Notes: generated by a model not told the origin, from the sequence alone. A stretch of 64,000 bases of DNA from Deltaproteobacteria bacterium (GCA_016183065.1 JACPFF010000026.1:7545-71544); one strand, 5' to 3'. Shown: positions 51,805 through 61,070, counted from the stretch's first letter. Translations and numbers: made by a program.

Positions 51805-52233
51805 CTACCGGACTGCTGCATGTCTCGTCCGATTGCTCGAGCAATCGGACACAAAAACGGGATTTGACGACCAATCATCAGACATTGCCTGTGACTTCTG
51901 CGCGTCATTGATCGACGATTGGACGGGTGCGGCTCCGGAAAACACCGCTGGAAGAACTTCCTGTACGAGTGCATGAATCCGTTCCACATGGATGGCCATC
52001 CGCTCCAGGCTCACTCGGCACGCCTCATGCAGCGCTTGACCATCCGTGGTCAACGTGCGTGCGTCGAGCCATCGCAGAAATCCCGTCACGACCTGCAACG
52101 TACCTCGCAGGTCGTGAATCCGTTGCATCAGTTCTGCGTTTATTGGAACACCTCCATCATGCCTGGACTGTTGATTGTGCAATCTCCCATCCGTACAATT
52201 TTGGACCATGTCGCAGATACGACACGTTGTCAT
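51805..52233 (-). CDS. Mini-DHp protein (histidine phosphotransfer-like), regulator operon
   Basis: The start at 52233 overlaps the small upstream ORF by four bases (ATGA); an upstream GTG at 52239 is also possible. Residues about 36-90 have MQRIHDLRGTLQVVTGFL, an H-box like LTHDLRGALQIV in the 67-residue protein at 18757. A second helix then follows (EACRVSLERMAIHVERIHAL). There is no ATP-binding domain. N- and C-terminal ends are unrelated low-complexity tails, with a CRICDMVQNC segment at the N-terminus that could bind metal. It may relay phosphate between the hybrid kinase (54965) and the NtrC-type regulator (52400). Confidence 0.6.
   Translation of the reverse strand: MTTCRICDMVQNCTDGRLHNQQSRHDGGVPINAELMQRIHDLRGTLQVVTGFLRWLDARTLTTDGQALHEACRVSLERMAIHVERIHALVQEVLPAVFSGAAPVQSSINDAQKSQAMSDDWSSNPVFVSDCSSNRTRHAAVR
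51827..51850. promoter_or_regulatory. 24-bp perfect palindrome, likely activator (UAS) site
   Basis: GTCCGATTGCTC is followed directly by its reverse complement. It lies 61 bp upstream of the sigma-54 promoter, the usual place of an enhancer-binding-protein site. The half site GTCCGA...TCGGAC also occurs at 53918-53940 before the regulator gene. It overlaps the 3' end of the mini-DHp gene. No T-run follows, so it is not a terminator. Confidence 0.75.
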
Positions 52234-52373
52234 GTACACGCTGGTCCGGAACGTGAATGGGCGGTGACATGGTTCGCATCCACAGCTTCCATGTCAAAGA
52301 GGGCATTGGCATCGACCGGTTTGCCGATACGAGAGTCGTCGAGAAAGGATGGTTCCGTATCAGTGACACTCAT
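52230..52373 (-). CDS. Small acidic protein between regulator and mini-DHp genes
   Basis: A 47-codon frame (MSVTDTEPSFLDDSRIG...) with GGAGAA seven bases upstream begins 27 bases after the regulator stop and ends overlapping the next ATG (ATGA). Position and ribosome site support translation; no family is recognised. It could serve only for translational coupling. Confidence 0.45.
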   Translation of the reverse strand: MSVTDTEPSFLDDSRIGKPVDANALFDMEAVDANHVTAHSRSGPACT

Positions 52374-52399
52374 CGGTGTTTCTCCGGTGCCGGCTCACG

Positions 52400-53809
52400 T
52401 TACTCTGAGACGTAGTCCCCATTCGTCATCCCCCAGTCTTTCAGCTTTTCATACAACCGGGAGCGGCTGACTTGCAGGATGGCAGCGGCCTTGCTCTTGT
52501 CGCCACACATGACTTCCAACGCCCGCGCAACGTAGACGCGCTCTGCAGTGGTGACATACGCCTTCAAGGCCTGGAAGTCGCCGGGCGCATCGGGCAACGC
52601 CAGGAGGCCGTTCGCAGGGGTCTGCGCGCCGTTTGTCGATGGGCCCCGCTGGTGAAAGAGCCATTCCGGGAGATCGGAGAGCATGATGGTCGGTCCGGGG
52701 ATGAGGATCACCAGACTTTGAATCAGGTTTTCCAGCTCGCGGACATTGCCAGGCCATGCATATTGCTGGAGTGCCATCATGGCGGTCTTGTTGAAGGTCC
52801 AGTCCGGGGTCCGAGCGTATTTATTGAGAAAGGCCTCGGCGAGGATTGGAATGTCTTCCCGTCGATCGCGCAGTGGGGGGATGTTGAGCGTAACCACCCG
52901 CAGACGATGAAAAAGATCGCGCCGAAACCGGTCGTGTTCCACGAGCGCCTCGAGATCGTCGTTGCACGCGGCGATGACGCGAAAATTGACCTTGATGGAC
53001 TTCACGCTCCCAATTCGCACAATTTCTTGTTCCTGAATTGCCCGGAGAATCTTGGCCTGCAGGTCTTTCTTGAGCGACGAGACTTCATCCAAAAAGAGGT
53101 CACCGTTGTGGGCGAGTTCGAATTTGCCGACCTTCCGCTCGGCGGCGCCGGTAAAGGCCCCTTTTTCGTGACCGAACAATTCCGATTCGAGCAGATTTTC
53201 GGGAATCGCGGCACAGTTGATGGCGACAAATGGTCGATCCGGTTGCTGGTCGAGCCGATGAATATAGCGGGCAAAGAGCTCCTTGCCCGTCCCGGATTCC
53301 CCTTCGATCAGGATATTGGCCTGGTGGCCCTTGAGCTTCCGGGCGCGCTCGAGTTGGCCCAGCAGAAAGGCGGAACGACCCAGGATCAACCGGTCGCCGA
53401 ATGCCTCGTTCAGGTCTTCCAGAAAGGCTGCGTGTTTCTCCCGGATGTCGCGGTAGGGGGCGAGTTTTTCGAGAATCGCGACCACTTCGTCAATCGCAAA
53501 CGGTTTGATCAGGTAATCAGCCGCCCCCAGTCGCACCGCCGTCACGAGCAGCTGTGGATCCTTGTGCCCCGTGACAATGACCACATCGGCCGCCGGACAG
53601 ATCTGTTTGATCGTCCGAATTCGTTGCAATCCGTTGTCCTGGCCGAGCGAGATATCGAGCAGGACGATCTCCATGGGGTGTCGGCGGAGGAGCGCAGCGC
53701 CGTCGTCGAAATTTTCTGCGGTCGTGAGGGTGCACTGCGACCGGAGTCCGATGCGGAGAGCGGTCAGGAACTCGGGGTTATCGTCGATCACCAACACCTG
53801 GGTTTGCAT
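52400..53809 (-). CDS. NtrC-type sigma-54-dependent response regulator
   Basis: The start MQTQVLVIDDNPEF at 53809 has GAGG upstream. Receiver with phospho-Asp in LLDISLGQDNG and Lys in YLIKPF; AAA+ domain with Walker A GESGTGKE, the sigma-54 contact loop GAFTGA, Walker B DLFLDEV and PGNVRELENLIQ; C-terminal Fis-type helix-turn-helix (KSKAAAILQVSRSRLYEKL). 469 residues. It is the natural activator of the sigma-54 promoters at 51749 and 53835, both with a GTCCGA palindrome upstream. It is transcribed with a small ORF and the mini-DHp gene, ahead of the biosynthetic operon. Confidence 0.95.
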   Translation of the reverse strand: MQTQVLVIDDNPEFLTALRIGLRSQCTLTTAENFDDGAALLRRHPMEIVLLDISLGQDNGLQRIRTIKQICPAADVVIVTGHKDPQLLVTAVRLGAADYLIKPFAIDEVVAILEKLAPYRDIREKHAAFLEDLNEAFGDRLILGRSAFLLGQLERARKLKGHQANILIEGESGTGKELFARYIHRLDQQPDRPFVAINCAAIPENLLESELFGHEKGAFTGAAERKVGKFELAHNGDLFLDEVSSLKKDLQAKILRAIQEQEIVRIGSVKSIKVNFRVIAACNDDLEALVEHDRFRRDLFHRLRVVTLNIPPLRDRREDIPILAEAFLNKYARTPDWTFNKTAMMALQQYAWPGNVRELENLIQSLVILIPGPTIMLSDLPEWLFHQRGPSTNGAQTPANGLLALPDAPGDFQALKAYVTTAERVYVARALEVMCGDKSKAAAILQVSRSRLYEKLKDWGMTNGDYVSE

Positions 53810-53834
53810 GCTCGGCCTCGCCGCTGTGAAATTA

Positions 53835-53850
53835 AGCAATTCTCGTGCCA
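53835..53850 (-). promoter_or_regulatory. Sigma-54 promoter of the NtrC-type regulator gene
   Basis: The minus strand reads TGGCACG-AGAA-TTGCT, a perfect consensus match, 25 bases upstream of the start codon. With the palindrome at 53918-53940 it implies that the regulator activates its own gene. Confidence 0.88.
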
Positions 53851-53917
53851 CTATGATTATTTTTCTAACATGCCGAAATTTAATCAGTTTCTGGATTGAG
53901 GTGAGCTATTGCAGACC

Positions 53918-53940
53918 GTCCGAAATCCGACATTTCGGAC
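53918..53940. promoter_or_regulatory. Inverted repeat, likely activator site of the regulator promoter
   Basis: GTCCGAAAT-CCGAC-ATTTCGGAC: perfect 9-bp arms with a 5-bp spacer, 67 bp upstream of the sigma-54 promoter at 53835-53850. The outer half site GTCCGA/TCGGAC and the total length (23 against 24 bp) match the palindrome at 51827-51850. It could also act on the divergent methyltransferase gene at 54062. Confidence 0.75.
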
Positions 53941-54061
53941 ATATTGCCTGAATGTTGAACAATCGTGCAAATGAAAGAGGCACTCATCGAGTTGAGATGA
54001 ATATTGGACATGAATGCATTCATGGCATAGGCATCCGCTGTCGCAAAAGGAGTTATAATAA

Positions 54062-54952
54062 ATGACGGCATCCTCAACGACCCTGCCAAGAGTCTTTTTT
54101 GTTCCTCACCCCACAACAGGTGCGCGGGGTGTGTCAGCACTCCGCACGGCACTTGCAGCGGTCTCTCAAGATATCCCAGGGCTCCAACCAGCGCATCTGT
54201 CTCCAGATCCGCAATACGATAGAGATTATGTCTACCGACAGAGTTATCAAAATCTCTCGCTCAAAGGCACAGATGTCACCCGGCGCCCGTGGAATATCTA
54301 CGCGATCATCGCACGGTCTCTGTCACCCACTGCGGTTATGGTCGATGTTGGATGTGGCACTGCCTACAAATCAATTCGGCATGCTGCGGGGATACGGCTG
54401 CTCATCGGCCTTGAGCCCAACGAAAAGATGATCGGACAGGCTGTGCAGAATGCCATGACCGCGAGTGCATTCAACGTCTGTTTTATGACTGGCACGTGTG
54501 ACGCGCTGCCTTTTGTTGATAATAGCATCGATGTCGTCACAGCATTGCTCGCACCGCACAACGCCCAAGAAATGCACCGTGTCCTCAAACCCGGAGGTTG
54601 GGCCATTGTCGAACGTGTAGGGGACAGAGACAAAGTGAATATCAAGCAATACTTTGGCAGTGATGCCGAAGGGCCGCGTGGGCAGTTGCTGCATTATGAA
54701 GTAGGAACACGGGCAGTCATGATGACGGAAGAATTTCAAGGGTGCTTCTCACACGCCACCGCAAGGAATGGTTTTTGGGACACAGCATATACCATGGGCG
54801 AATTGCTGGTCCTCTTGGCACACACCCCGACGATTCGCAATTACGTGTTACCACACGATCAACCCTATGTTGACGCCATCCAAGCTTCATTAGTGAGAGA
54901 TGGAAAAATCCGGACAACCCAAAATCGGGTTTTGGTGGTCGCACAAAAGTGA
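54062..54952 (+). CDS. Class I SAM-dependent methyltransferase
   Basis: AAAAGGAG precedes the ATG. SAM loop VMVDVGCGTAYKS, acidic strand-2 end IGLEPNEKMI, then FVDNSIDVVTALLAP and MHRVLKPGGWAIVERVG, all typical of Methyltransf_11 proteins. Substrate unknown. It is divergent from the regulator gene and 12 bases upstream of the hybrid kinase, so it is probably part of the signalling operon; the other hybrid kinase (16717) also has a methyltransferase gene upstream. A role in modifying the signal or the product is speculative. Confidence 0.82.
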   Translation: MTASSTTLPRVFFVPHPTTGARGVSALRTALAAVSQDIPGLQPAHLSPDPQYDRDYVYRQSYQNLSLKGTDVTRRPWNIYAIIARSLSPTAVMVDVGCGTAYKSIRHAAGIRLLIGLEPNEKMIGQAVQNAMTASAFNVCFMTGTCDALPFVDNSIDVVTALLAPHNAQEMHRVLKPGGWAIVERVGDRDKVNIKQYFGSDAEGPRGQLLHYEVGTRAVMMTEEFQGCFSHATARNGFWDTAYTMGELLVLLAHTPTIRNYVLPHDQPYVDAIQASLVRDGKIRTTQNRVLVVAQK

Positions 54953-54964
54953 CGAGGTCACGTC

Positions 54965-57610
54965 ATGCGTGCTGTTGTACCGGTAATGTTGCTGCTCTGG
55001 GCGGTCTCGTTCCCCCGCATATGCGAAGGAGCCCCGACGCTCTCCCCATGGAAAGCACGCCTGATATCACAGGCAACCACCGCAGCGACCCCGAACGCAG
55101 GAGATTGGGTTGCTGCGCAGGATCTCCCGATCTCAAAACACTACATCGGCTACATTGAATATGTGACGGAGTTATCTGTCACCCCCACCGATCTCGTGCG
55201 CCCCCTGGGCATCTACCTTGGGGACATTTCGGACAGTGATCGCATCTACATGAATGATGCATTGATTGGCAGCACCGGTGGATTTCCTCCACATTATCAA
55301 GGATACATTGATTATGCGCGAGAGTATTTCATTCCGAGCGCCATCCTTTCGACCGCGAAGGCGAATATTCTACGCATGGTCGTGTATGTGGAGTATCCCG
55401 CGAAAAAAGGAATCGATTTGTCGGTCGTACGCATCGGTGACCACACTGCCTTGCAGCGCATGAAATTTTTTCGTGAAGTGCGATGGTATCTCGTGAGACT
55501 GTTGATGCCGTTTATATGCGTCGTGTTGGCGATCGTGGTATTTCTATCGCTCAATCTCATACGCCAGAAACAGCACGCACTTATCTATATTGGTATTGCC
55601 CTGAGTTTCGGCCTGTTCGGCATCAGCCGCAGCCGTGTCACATTTCATCTGTTTGATGTCGTCACGGCCTATAAAATTCTCATTGTCTCCAACATCCTTG
55701 GCGTGACGTTAATTCTGCTGCATGTCGCACAGGCTGGAAAAAGAGCGCGTGCATGGAGGTGTGCCGGTGTTTTTCTGCCATTGATGTATTTCAGCTCGAT
55801 GGTCTTGTTTGAAACATCTGTCAATGCCATTTTCACTCGGTATGCCCCCTGGTTCGTTGTCGGCACGACCATGCTCGTGTTCTCGTTCATTATCGCCTGG
55901 ATTCGGCGACGGAAAGTCGGCCATTTGTTCGCGGTAGGGCTGGGGATACTCACCGCCCTGGGCTTGTTCGACACGATGTTGTCGACCACCAGTGTGCGGC
56001 TGCCATACTTATTTGATATTGGTATCAGTCTTCTCGTGATGTGCATGATCTGTCGACACATCCTCGCAATCAAAGATTCGTATGTTGATATTTCGAATCA
56101 TCAAATACTATTGGAGGCGCAAGCGGAAATGGCCACCAAGATTGGACAACTCGCCTCCCAAGTCGCCCACGACATCCGGTCGCCATTGACGGCCTTGCGG
56201 GCGATGGTGGGGCAGGTGGCGGAGGTGTCGGAAGAGTCTCGGGTGATGATGCGGAATGCCGTGCAGCGGATCGAGGATATTGCCAATGATCTGTGTGCAC
56301 AGCAAGCGCATGGACAGGCGGGAGAAGCGGGCGGCGCCGATATGTGCTCGGTGCAATTGTTGTCGAGCTTGCTGGAACCGTTGATCTCCGAGAAGCGGAC
56401 ACAGCACCGGGCGCAGTTGGGGGTGGAAATTCATGCGGCGTTGGATGCGGCGAGTTATGGGGTCTTTGCGAACGTGCAGCCGGTGGAGTTCAAGCGCGTG
56501 CTCTCGAATCTGATCAACAACGCGGTGGAGGCGATGGCCCAGGGCCTGGTGACGGTGACGGTGCGCGCCGAAGACGCGGGTGTGGTCATCACGGTGATGG
56601 ATACAGGGCACGGGATTCCGCCGGACATTCTGGCGCGGCTGATGCGCCCCGGAGCCACGTTTGGGAAGGCGGGGGGCTCAGGGCTCGGGTTGTATCATGC
56701 CCGGACGACGTTCGAGCGGTGGGGTGGGACGGTGGCATTGACCTCCACGATGGGCGTCGGCACCACGGTGACGCTCACCGTGCCGCGCGCGGCGGCCCCG
56801 CCGTGGTTTGTGCCGGAGTTGGTGCTGACGACGGGGCAGACGATCGTGATCGTCGATGACGATGTCTCGATTCATCAGATCTGGCAGGAGCGGCTGGAGG
56901 TGCTGGATCTCGCGGCCCATGACATCGGGCTGCAACACTTTTCCTCCGGGACCGAGGTGGTGGCCTGGTATCAGGGGCAGGCCGATACCCACTTCCTCTG
57001 TGATTACGAATTTCTGGGGCATCCGAACAACGGGTTGGAGTTGATCGCGCAGTTGGACGTTGCCGACCGCGCGACCTTGGTGACGAGTCATTATGAAGAA
57101 GCGCCGATCCAAGCGCGCTGTGCCGCGATGGGCGTACGCTTGATCCCGAAAGGCTTGGCGGGATTCGTGCCGGTTCGGGTCGCGCCGGTCGCAGAATCCA
57201 TGGCAGCGACCAGCAGGGCACCCAGGGCCACGGCACCCTCCCCTCAACGATCGAAGAGCGAAACCGCGAAACCCACTGCCCTGGTCCTCGACGATGATGC
57301 AGGGATCCGGTTTGTCTGGCCGATGGAAGGAGAGCGGCTCGGGTTCGACACCATCACCACGTTTGCGTCGATGGAAGCGTGTGAGGCGGCCCAACTCGAT
57401 TACGCCCAATTCGACTTCGCGTTCGTCGATAAAAATATTCCCGAGTCCACGTGGCGCGTTGATCAAGTGATTACGCACCTGAAAGCAAACGGGGTGAAGA
57501 AGGTGTTCGTCGCCAGCGGGGAATCCGCGCGCGAGCTCCTGCGCGATCCGCTCTGTGCCGCCGTCGATGGGATCATCCCCATGAAAATCCCGCAGAAACT
57601 GCCGACGTAA
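54965..57610 (+). CDS. Hybrid sensor histidine kinase: 7TM-type sensor with two receivers
   Basis: A signal peptide (ending CEGAP) and a periplasmic jelly-roll-like domain (about residues 40-165, LGIYLGDISDSDRIYMNDALIG) are followed by seven membrane helices (about 175-375), i.e. a 7TMR-DISM sensor. Then come DHp with VAHDIRSPLTAL, HATPase_c with NLINNAVE, DTGHGIPPD and GGSGLGL, and two receivers (VDDDVSIHQIW/CDYEFLG/LIPKG and LDDDAGIRFVW/FVDKNIPES/IPMKIP). The cytoplasmic half is a close paralogue of the kinase at 16717. It probably senses an envelope or carbohydrate-like signal and feeds the NtrC-type regulator. Confidence 0.88.
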   Translation: MRAVVPVMLLLWAVSFPRICEGAPTLSPWKARLISQATTAATPNAGDWVAAQDLPISKHYIGYIEYVTELSVTPTDLVRPLGIYLGDISDSDRIYMNDALIGSTGGFPPHYQGYIDYAREYFIPSAILSTAKANILRMVVYVEYPAKKGIDLSVVRIGDHTALQRMKFFREVRWYLVRLLMPFICVVLAIVVFLSLNLIRQKQHALIYIGIALSFGLFGISRSRVTFHLFDVVTAYKILIVSNILGVTLILLHVAQAGKRARAWRCAGVFLPLMYFSSMVLFETSVNAIFTRYAPWFVVGTTMLVFSFIIAWIRRRKVGHLFAVGLGILTALGLFDTMLSTTSVRLPYLFDIGISLLVMCMICRHILAIKDSYVDISNHQILLEAQAEMATKIGQLASQVAHDIRSPLTALRAMVGQVAEVSEESRVMMRNAVQRIEDIANDLCAQQAHGQAGEAGGADMCSVQLLSSLLEPLISEKRTQHRAQLGVEIHAALDAASYGVFANVQPVEFKRVLSNLINNAVEAMAQGLVTVTVRAEDAGVVITVMDTGHGIPPDILARLMRPGATFGKAGGSGLGLYHARTTFERWGGTVALTSTMGVGTTVTLTVPRAAAPPWFVPELVLTTGQTIVIVDDDVSIHQIWQERLEVLDLAAHDIGLQHFSSGTEVVAWYQGQADTHFLCDYEFLGHPNNGLELIAQLDVADRATLVTSHYEEAPIQARCAAMGVRLIPKGLAGFVPVRVAPVAESMAATSRAPRATAPSPQRSKSETAKPTALVLDDDAGIRFVWPMEGERLGFDTITTFASMEACEAAQLDYAQFDFAFVDKNIPESTWRVDQVITHLKANGVKKVFVASGESARELLRDPLCAAVDGIIPMKIPQKLPT

Positions 57611-57697
57611 GTTCCTCAGTAATCCATGCGCCTTGCGCGGGATGTTCTCGGCTGTCGGGGTTATCGTCCGATGGCAACGGGAGTGATTTGGGCTTTA

Positions 57698-57729
57698 CAT
57701 GGACCATTTTACGTGTAAAATGGTCCATG
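57698..57729. promoter_or_regulatory. 32-bp palindrome overlapping the ATPase start codon
   Basis: CATGGACCATTTTAC-GT and its reverse complement form perfect 15-bp arms with a two-base centre. The right arm contains the first candidate ATG (57727). Its position suggests an operator or a start-site-hiding hairpin. Confidence 0.7.
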
Positions 57730-58929
57730 ATGGTTCCAAATTACGATTCCTTTCGCTCCATTCAGCACTTTTGGATCGACCCCGAGTGGCTGGGACGACG
57801 GATGCTTTTTCTTTCCGGACCGCGTCAGGTGGGCAAGACCACACTCGTGACGACTACATTATGCACGGAGAAGGCCGCCTATCTGAATTGGGATCATCCG
57901 CGCGTACGACGGACCTATCAACGCGATCCCGACTTTATTGCCACTCTGACCGCAGAATGGATCTGTTGCGATGAAATTCACAAACGGCCGCGGTGGAAAG
58001 ACATTCTCAAGGGGCTGTACGATACCTACCAAGATCGCTTCCGCTTTGTCGTGACCGGAAGTGCGCGGCTGGAAACTTTTCGGAAGAGCGGGGATTCGTT
58101 GGTTGGCCGATATTTTCACACCCACTTGTTTCCGCTGAACCTTGCGGATTTTCAAAAAACAGACACGGCAATGGCGGCGAATGGTGCAGACCTTCTTTCC
58201 ATGGCGGCGGAAACAGAGGAGGTCACGGGACTGGAGGATTTGCTCCGATATAGTGGATTTCCGGAGCCGTTCTTCAGGGGGAGCGACACATTCTGGAAAC
58301 GATGGTCTCATAATCATCTCGATCTCATTTTGCGCGAGGACCTGCGCGATCTGACCAAGGTGATGGAAATTGACAAAATCGCGCACTTAGTCGATCTGCT
58401 CAGGCCCTGTGCGGGCCAGCTGGTCAGTTACCGCAATATTGCCAATGATCTGGAATCCTCGCACAACAGCATTCGACGTTGGCTGGAAATGTTGCATCGG
58501 TTGCATGTGGTCTTTCCCGTGACCCCGTATTCGCGTAAGATCCGTCGCGCGTATAAAATGGAAAAAAAATGGTACTTCATGGACTGGCGCGTGGCGGAGC
58601 AGAATCTGTTTGAAAACTATGTGGCGGCATCGTTACTCCGCGTGGTCACGTTGTTCACTGATCGCTACGGCGACCCGTTTTCTCTCCATTTTGTCCGTAC
58701 GCACGATGGTGCCGAAGTCGATTTCTTGTTATGCCGCTCAGGCAAGCCATGGCTATTGATCGAGGCCAAAGAAGGGACCCCTGAGGTCTCCTCAGCCGTG
58801 CATCGTTTCAGCAGCGAGCTTCGAGTCCCATGCGCCGTCGTCACACGAAGAAACGGCATTGCCAAAAAATATGTCGGCACGGCGATCTATGCCCTCTCAT
58901 GGGCCAAACTCGGAGCCATATTGCCGTAA
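57727..58929 (+). CDS. AAA ATPase of the AAA_14/DUF4143 family
   Basis: Two adjacent ATG codons (57727 and 57730) can start it. Walker A SGPRQVGKTTL, Walker B-like WICCDEIHKRPRW and sensor FVVTGSARLETF are in the N-terminal ATPase domain. The C-terminal DUF4143 part has LVSYRNIANDLESSHNSIRRWLE (winged helix) and a PD-(D/E)XK-like end, DGAEVDFLL followed by LIEAKEGT. These proteins are widespread, often horizontally moved and of unclear role. The palindrome over its start suggests self-regulation. It lies alone between the kinase and the ATP-grasp operon. Confidence 0.87.
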   Translation: MMVPNYDSFRSIQHFWIDPEWLGRRMLFLSGPRQVGKTTLVTTTLCTEKAAYLNWDHPRVRRTYQRDPDFIATLTAEWICCDEIHKRPRWKDILKGLYDTYQDRFRFVVTGSARLETFRKSGDSLVGRYFHTHLFPLNLADFQKTDTAMAANGADLLSMAAETEEVTGLEDLLRYSGFPEPFFRGSDTFWKRWSHNHLDLILREDLRDLTKVMEIDKIAHLVDLLRPCAGQLVSYRNIANDLESSHNSIRRWLEMLHRLHVVFPVTPYSRKIRRAYKMEKKWYFMDWRVAEQNLFENYVAASLLRVVTLFTDRYGDPFSLHFVRTHDGAEVDFLLCRSGKPWLLIEAKEGTPEVSSAVHRFSSELRVPCAVVTRRNGIAKKYVGTAIYALSWAKLGAILP

Positions 58930-59081
58930 TGGGCGTATCTCCAGTCCGCTCGATGATCTTCGGTTGGGCTCACTTGAAAAAAATCGTCACAAAAAATATT
59001 GGACATAATTTTTAAGCCGTGGAAAGCAGGATATACAGAGTATCATATGCTACACCAGCTGTGGAGAAAGGAGAAGCGCCC

Positions 59082-60389
59082 ATGGTAGTGAAAACTATCG
59101 GTATCCTCTATCAGCCACTCGGCAACCCTTCGCCACGCAATCCATACCGACTTGGGGTTGAACGTATGATCACTGCCGCTTCAGCGCATGGCTATGAGAG
59201 CCGTGTATTTATTCCGGCTGGAGTAGCCCGGGAATCACTGCCAAAGGGAAACTGTGAATTGGTAGTTTGCCCAACCTCTTTTTCCGGTGAAGGCATTTCT
59301 GATGTAGTTGCTGCAGTCACCACGTATCATAGGCGGACGCCATTACATCGTCTCTTTGCCGAACAGGAATGTACTGTAATGCTAGGCGCACTGTGCCGCC
59401 AGGCTGGAGAAATCCCTGGCCTCTTGCCGGAGCGAGCTCTGCCGTTCCGTAACAAACATGTCATGGGACGTACTGCGCAGACAATCGGCTTACATGTTCC
59501 GCGTTCTCATCCTGCGACTTCGTGTTCGGAAATTAGGGCCTTTGCTGAGAAAGTCGGATGGCCGGTTATTGTCAAGCCCATTGACGGCGCCGGATCGGAT
59601 GGCATCAGAGAGATTGGATCCGCAGCACAGCTTGATAGACTTTGGTCTATTTTTGCAATCGATCTCGCTCGCTGGAGATTTGAAGAATATATCGCTGGCA
59701 TTGAGTATCATGTCGATACAATCGTAAGAGGCGGTGGCATTGTATTTGTTCGGCTTTGTCGTTACTTAGGACACGTTTTGGATTTTCGCACCTGCCCGCC
59801 TGCCTCTGTGATTCGTCTAAAAAATCTATCAGTGGGTGAACAAACGATCCTGGAATCTGATGCCGGTCTCCTACGGGCATTCGGGTTTACCGATGGCGTT
59901 AGTCATAATGAATATTACGTGCGTAATAACGAGGTTATCTTTGGTGAGGCGGCCGCACGGGTTGGTGGCGGTCACGCCGTCCAGATGATAGAAGCGGCCA
60001 CGGGTATTAATCTTTTTGATGCACGTATTCGCTTGGAACTAGACCCTAGTTATATGCCAGTACTTGTGCGTAATGACGAAGTCGGTGGTCAAATGTTACC
60101 GGCCCGACGTGCAGGGCGTATTACTTCCATTATTGATACAGCAAGACTATTTGAGGCTGGAATATTCGAAGTTGCGCATTGGTTTGATGTCGGTGATGCT
60201 CTCGCCGCTGCTACGCGCTCGAGTCGAATGTTCGGCTATGTCCTGGCGCGTGGAAGAGATTATACTGAAATTGCGAAACGATTAACAGTTGCACGAGACC
60301 TATTCTGGGTTGAAACTGATGAAGAAAGCAGTGATGAGACCGTGCCGCAGCATACATCTCCGCGCGGCAGCACAGTGGGTCTTGGTTAA
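59082..60389 (+). CDS. ATP-grasp amino acid/peptide ligase-like protein
   Basis: The start at 59082 has GAGAAAGGAGAAG upstream. The pre-ATP-grasp domain (about residues 1-110) is followed by GWPVIVKPIDGAGSDGI (ATP-binding Lys and Gly loop), FEEYIAGIEYHVDTIV, and VSHNEYYVRNNEVIFGEAAARVGGGH with Mg-binding residues of the D-Ala-D-Ala/carbamoyl-phosphate-like clan. Such enzymes make amide bonds between amino acids. It heads an operon with acetyltransferase, transporter and binding protein. It is not closely similar to the ATP-grasp protein at 41389. Confidence 0.82.
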   Translation: MVVKTIGILYQPLGNPSPRNPYRLGVERMITAASAHGYESRVFIPAGVARESLPKGNCELVVCPTSFSGEGISDVVAAVTTYHRRTPLHRLFAEQECTVMLGALCRQAGEIPGLLPERALPFRNKHVMGRTAQTIGLHVPRSHPATSCSEIRAFAEKVGWPVIVKPIDGAGSDGIREIGSAAQLDRLWSIFAIDLARWRFEEYIAGIEYHVDTIVRGGGIVFVRLCRYLGHVLDFRTCPPASVIRLKNLSVGEQTILESDAGLLRAFGFTDGVSHNEYYVRNNEVIFGEAAARVGGGHAVQMIEAATGINLFDARIRLELDPSYMPVLVRNDEVGGQMLPARRAGRITSIIDTARLFEAGIFEVAHWFDVGDALAAATRSSRMFGYVLARGRDYTEIAKRLTVARDLFWVETDEESSDETVPQHTSPRGSTVGLG

Positions 60390-60412
60390 CATCAGGGACG
60401 AAGGGGCAGCAT

Positions 60413-61051
60413 ATGCGAATTAGTCCATCCCAAGGTGTGATTTCTCCGATAGCATTACCCGCGACCCTACCTCTGCCGTCTGGTCACACATCATTGCTGG
60501 TCCACAAGGCGGTGTATGCAAACACCGCGGCAGTGGCAGCGCTTATTCGTGCGGCTTTTTCCTATTGGCCGCAGCATGGAGTAAATGTGAGCCCAGCCAG
60601 CCAGACCGACGAAAAGACGTGGGCGCATCTCGTCCGAGGTGGCTATGTTTTTGTTGAGGCGCAAGAACCGTTCGTTCCATTGGCCACAGTGACGGTATAT
60701 CCTATCGACCTTGCATTCGACTCCACGATTCAACAATGGAACCTCGATACGTGTGATGAAAGCACACTTGTCAGATACATTGCCGCACCGAATGTGCGGG
60801 AGCCAGCGGACCCCGTCCATTATTCCATGGTGCTCTTTGAAAAACTTGCGGTGCAGCCGGAATTGGCACACCGTGGCATTGGCACAGCGATATATCGTAT
60901 GATTGAAGAGGTGACCCGGCGTCGTCAAGCCGACGGGTTGGCTATTGAGACGGTTGCTGAAGCCGCCTGGTTATGTCAATGGTATCACCACTCGGATTTC
61001 GCACGATCGGTTCGCTGCGCTACCCAGGGAGTGCGCTGGATACATTGCTGA
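60413..61051 (+). CDS. GNAT-family N-acetyltransferase
   Basis: Starts 24 bases after the ligase gene with GGGGCAGCAT upstream. The core LAVQPELAHRGIGTAIYRMIEE is the acetyl-CoA binding motif (R/Q-x-x-G-x-A). VFVEAQEPFVPLATVTVYP forms the central strands. An N-terminal extension of about 30 residues is extra. It probably acylates an amino group of an intermediate made by the ATP-grasp ligase; substrate unknown. Confidence 0.8.
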   Translation: MRISPSQGVISPIALPATLPLPSGHTSLLVHKAVYANTAAVAALIRAAFSYWPQHGVNVSPASQTDEKTWAHLVRGGYVFVEAQEPFVPLATVTVYPIDLAFDSTIQQWNLDTCDESTLVRYIAAPNVREPADPVHYSMVLFEKLAVQPELAHRGIGTAIYRMIEEVTRRRQADGLAIETVAEAAWLCQWYHHSDFARSVRCATQGVRWIHC

Positions 61052-61070
61052 TGGTCAACCGATTTGAGGT

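Noticed and set aside
51827-51850. The palindrome as an intrinsic terminator of the mini-DHp gene
   Set aside because: It lies inside the coding region and no T-run follows on the minus strand.
54032-54047. Sigma-54 promoter upstream of the methyltransferase gene at 54062
   Set aside because: TGGCATAGGCATCCGC has the GG and GC elements one base too far apart and a poor -12 box.
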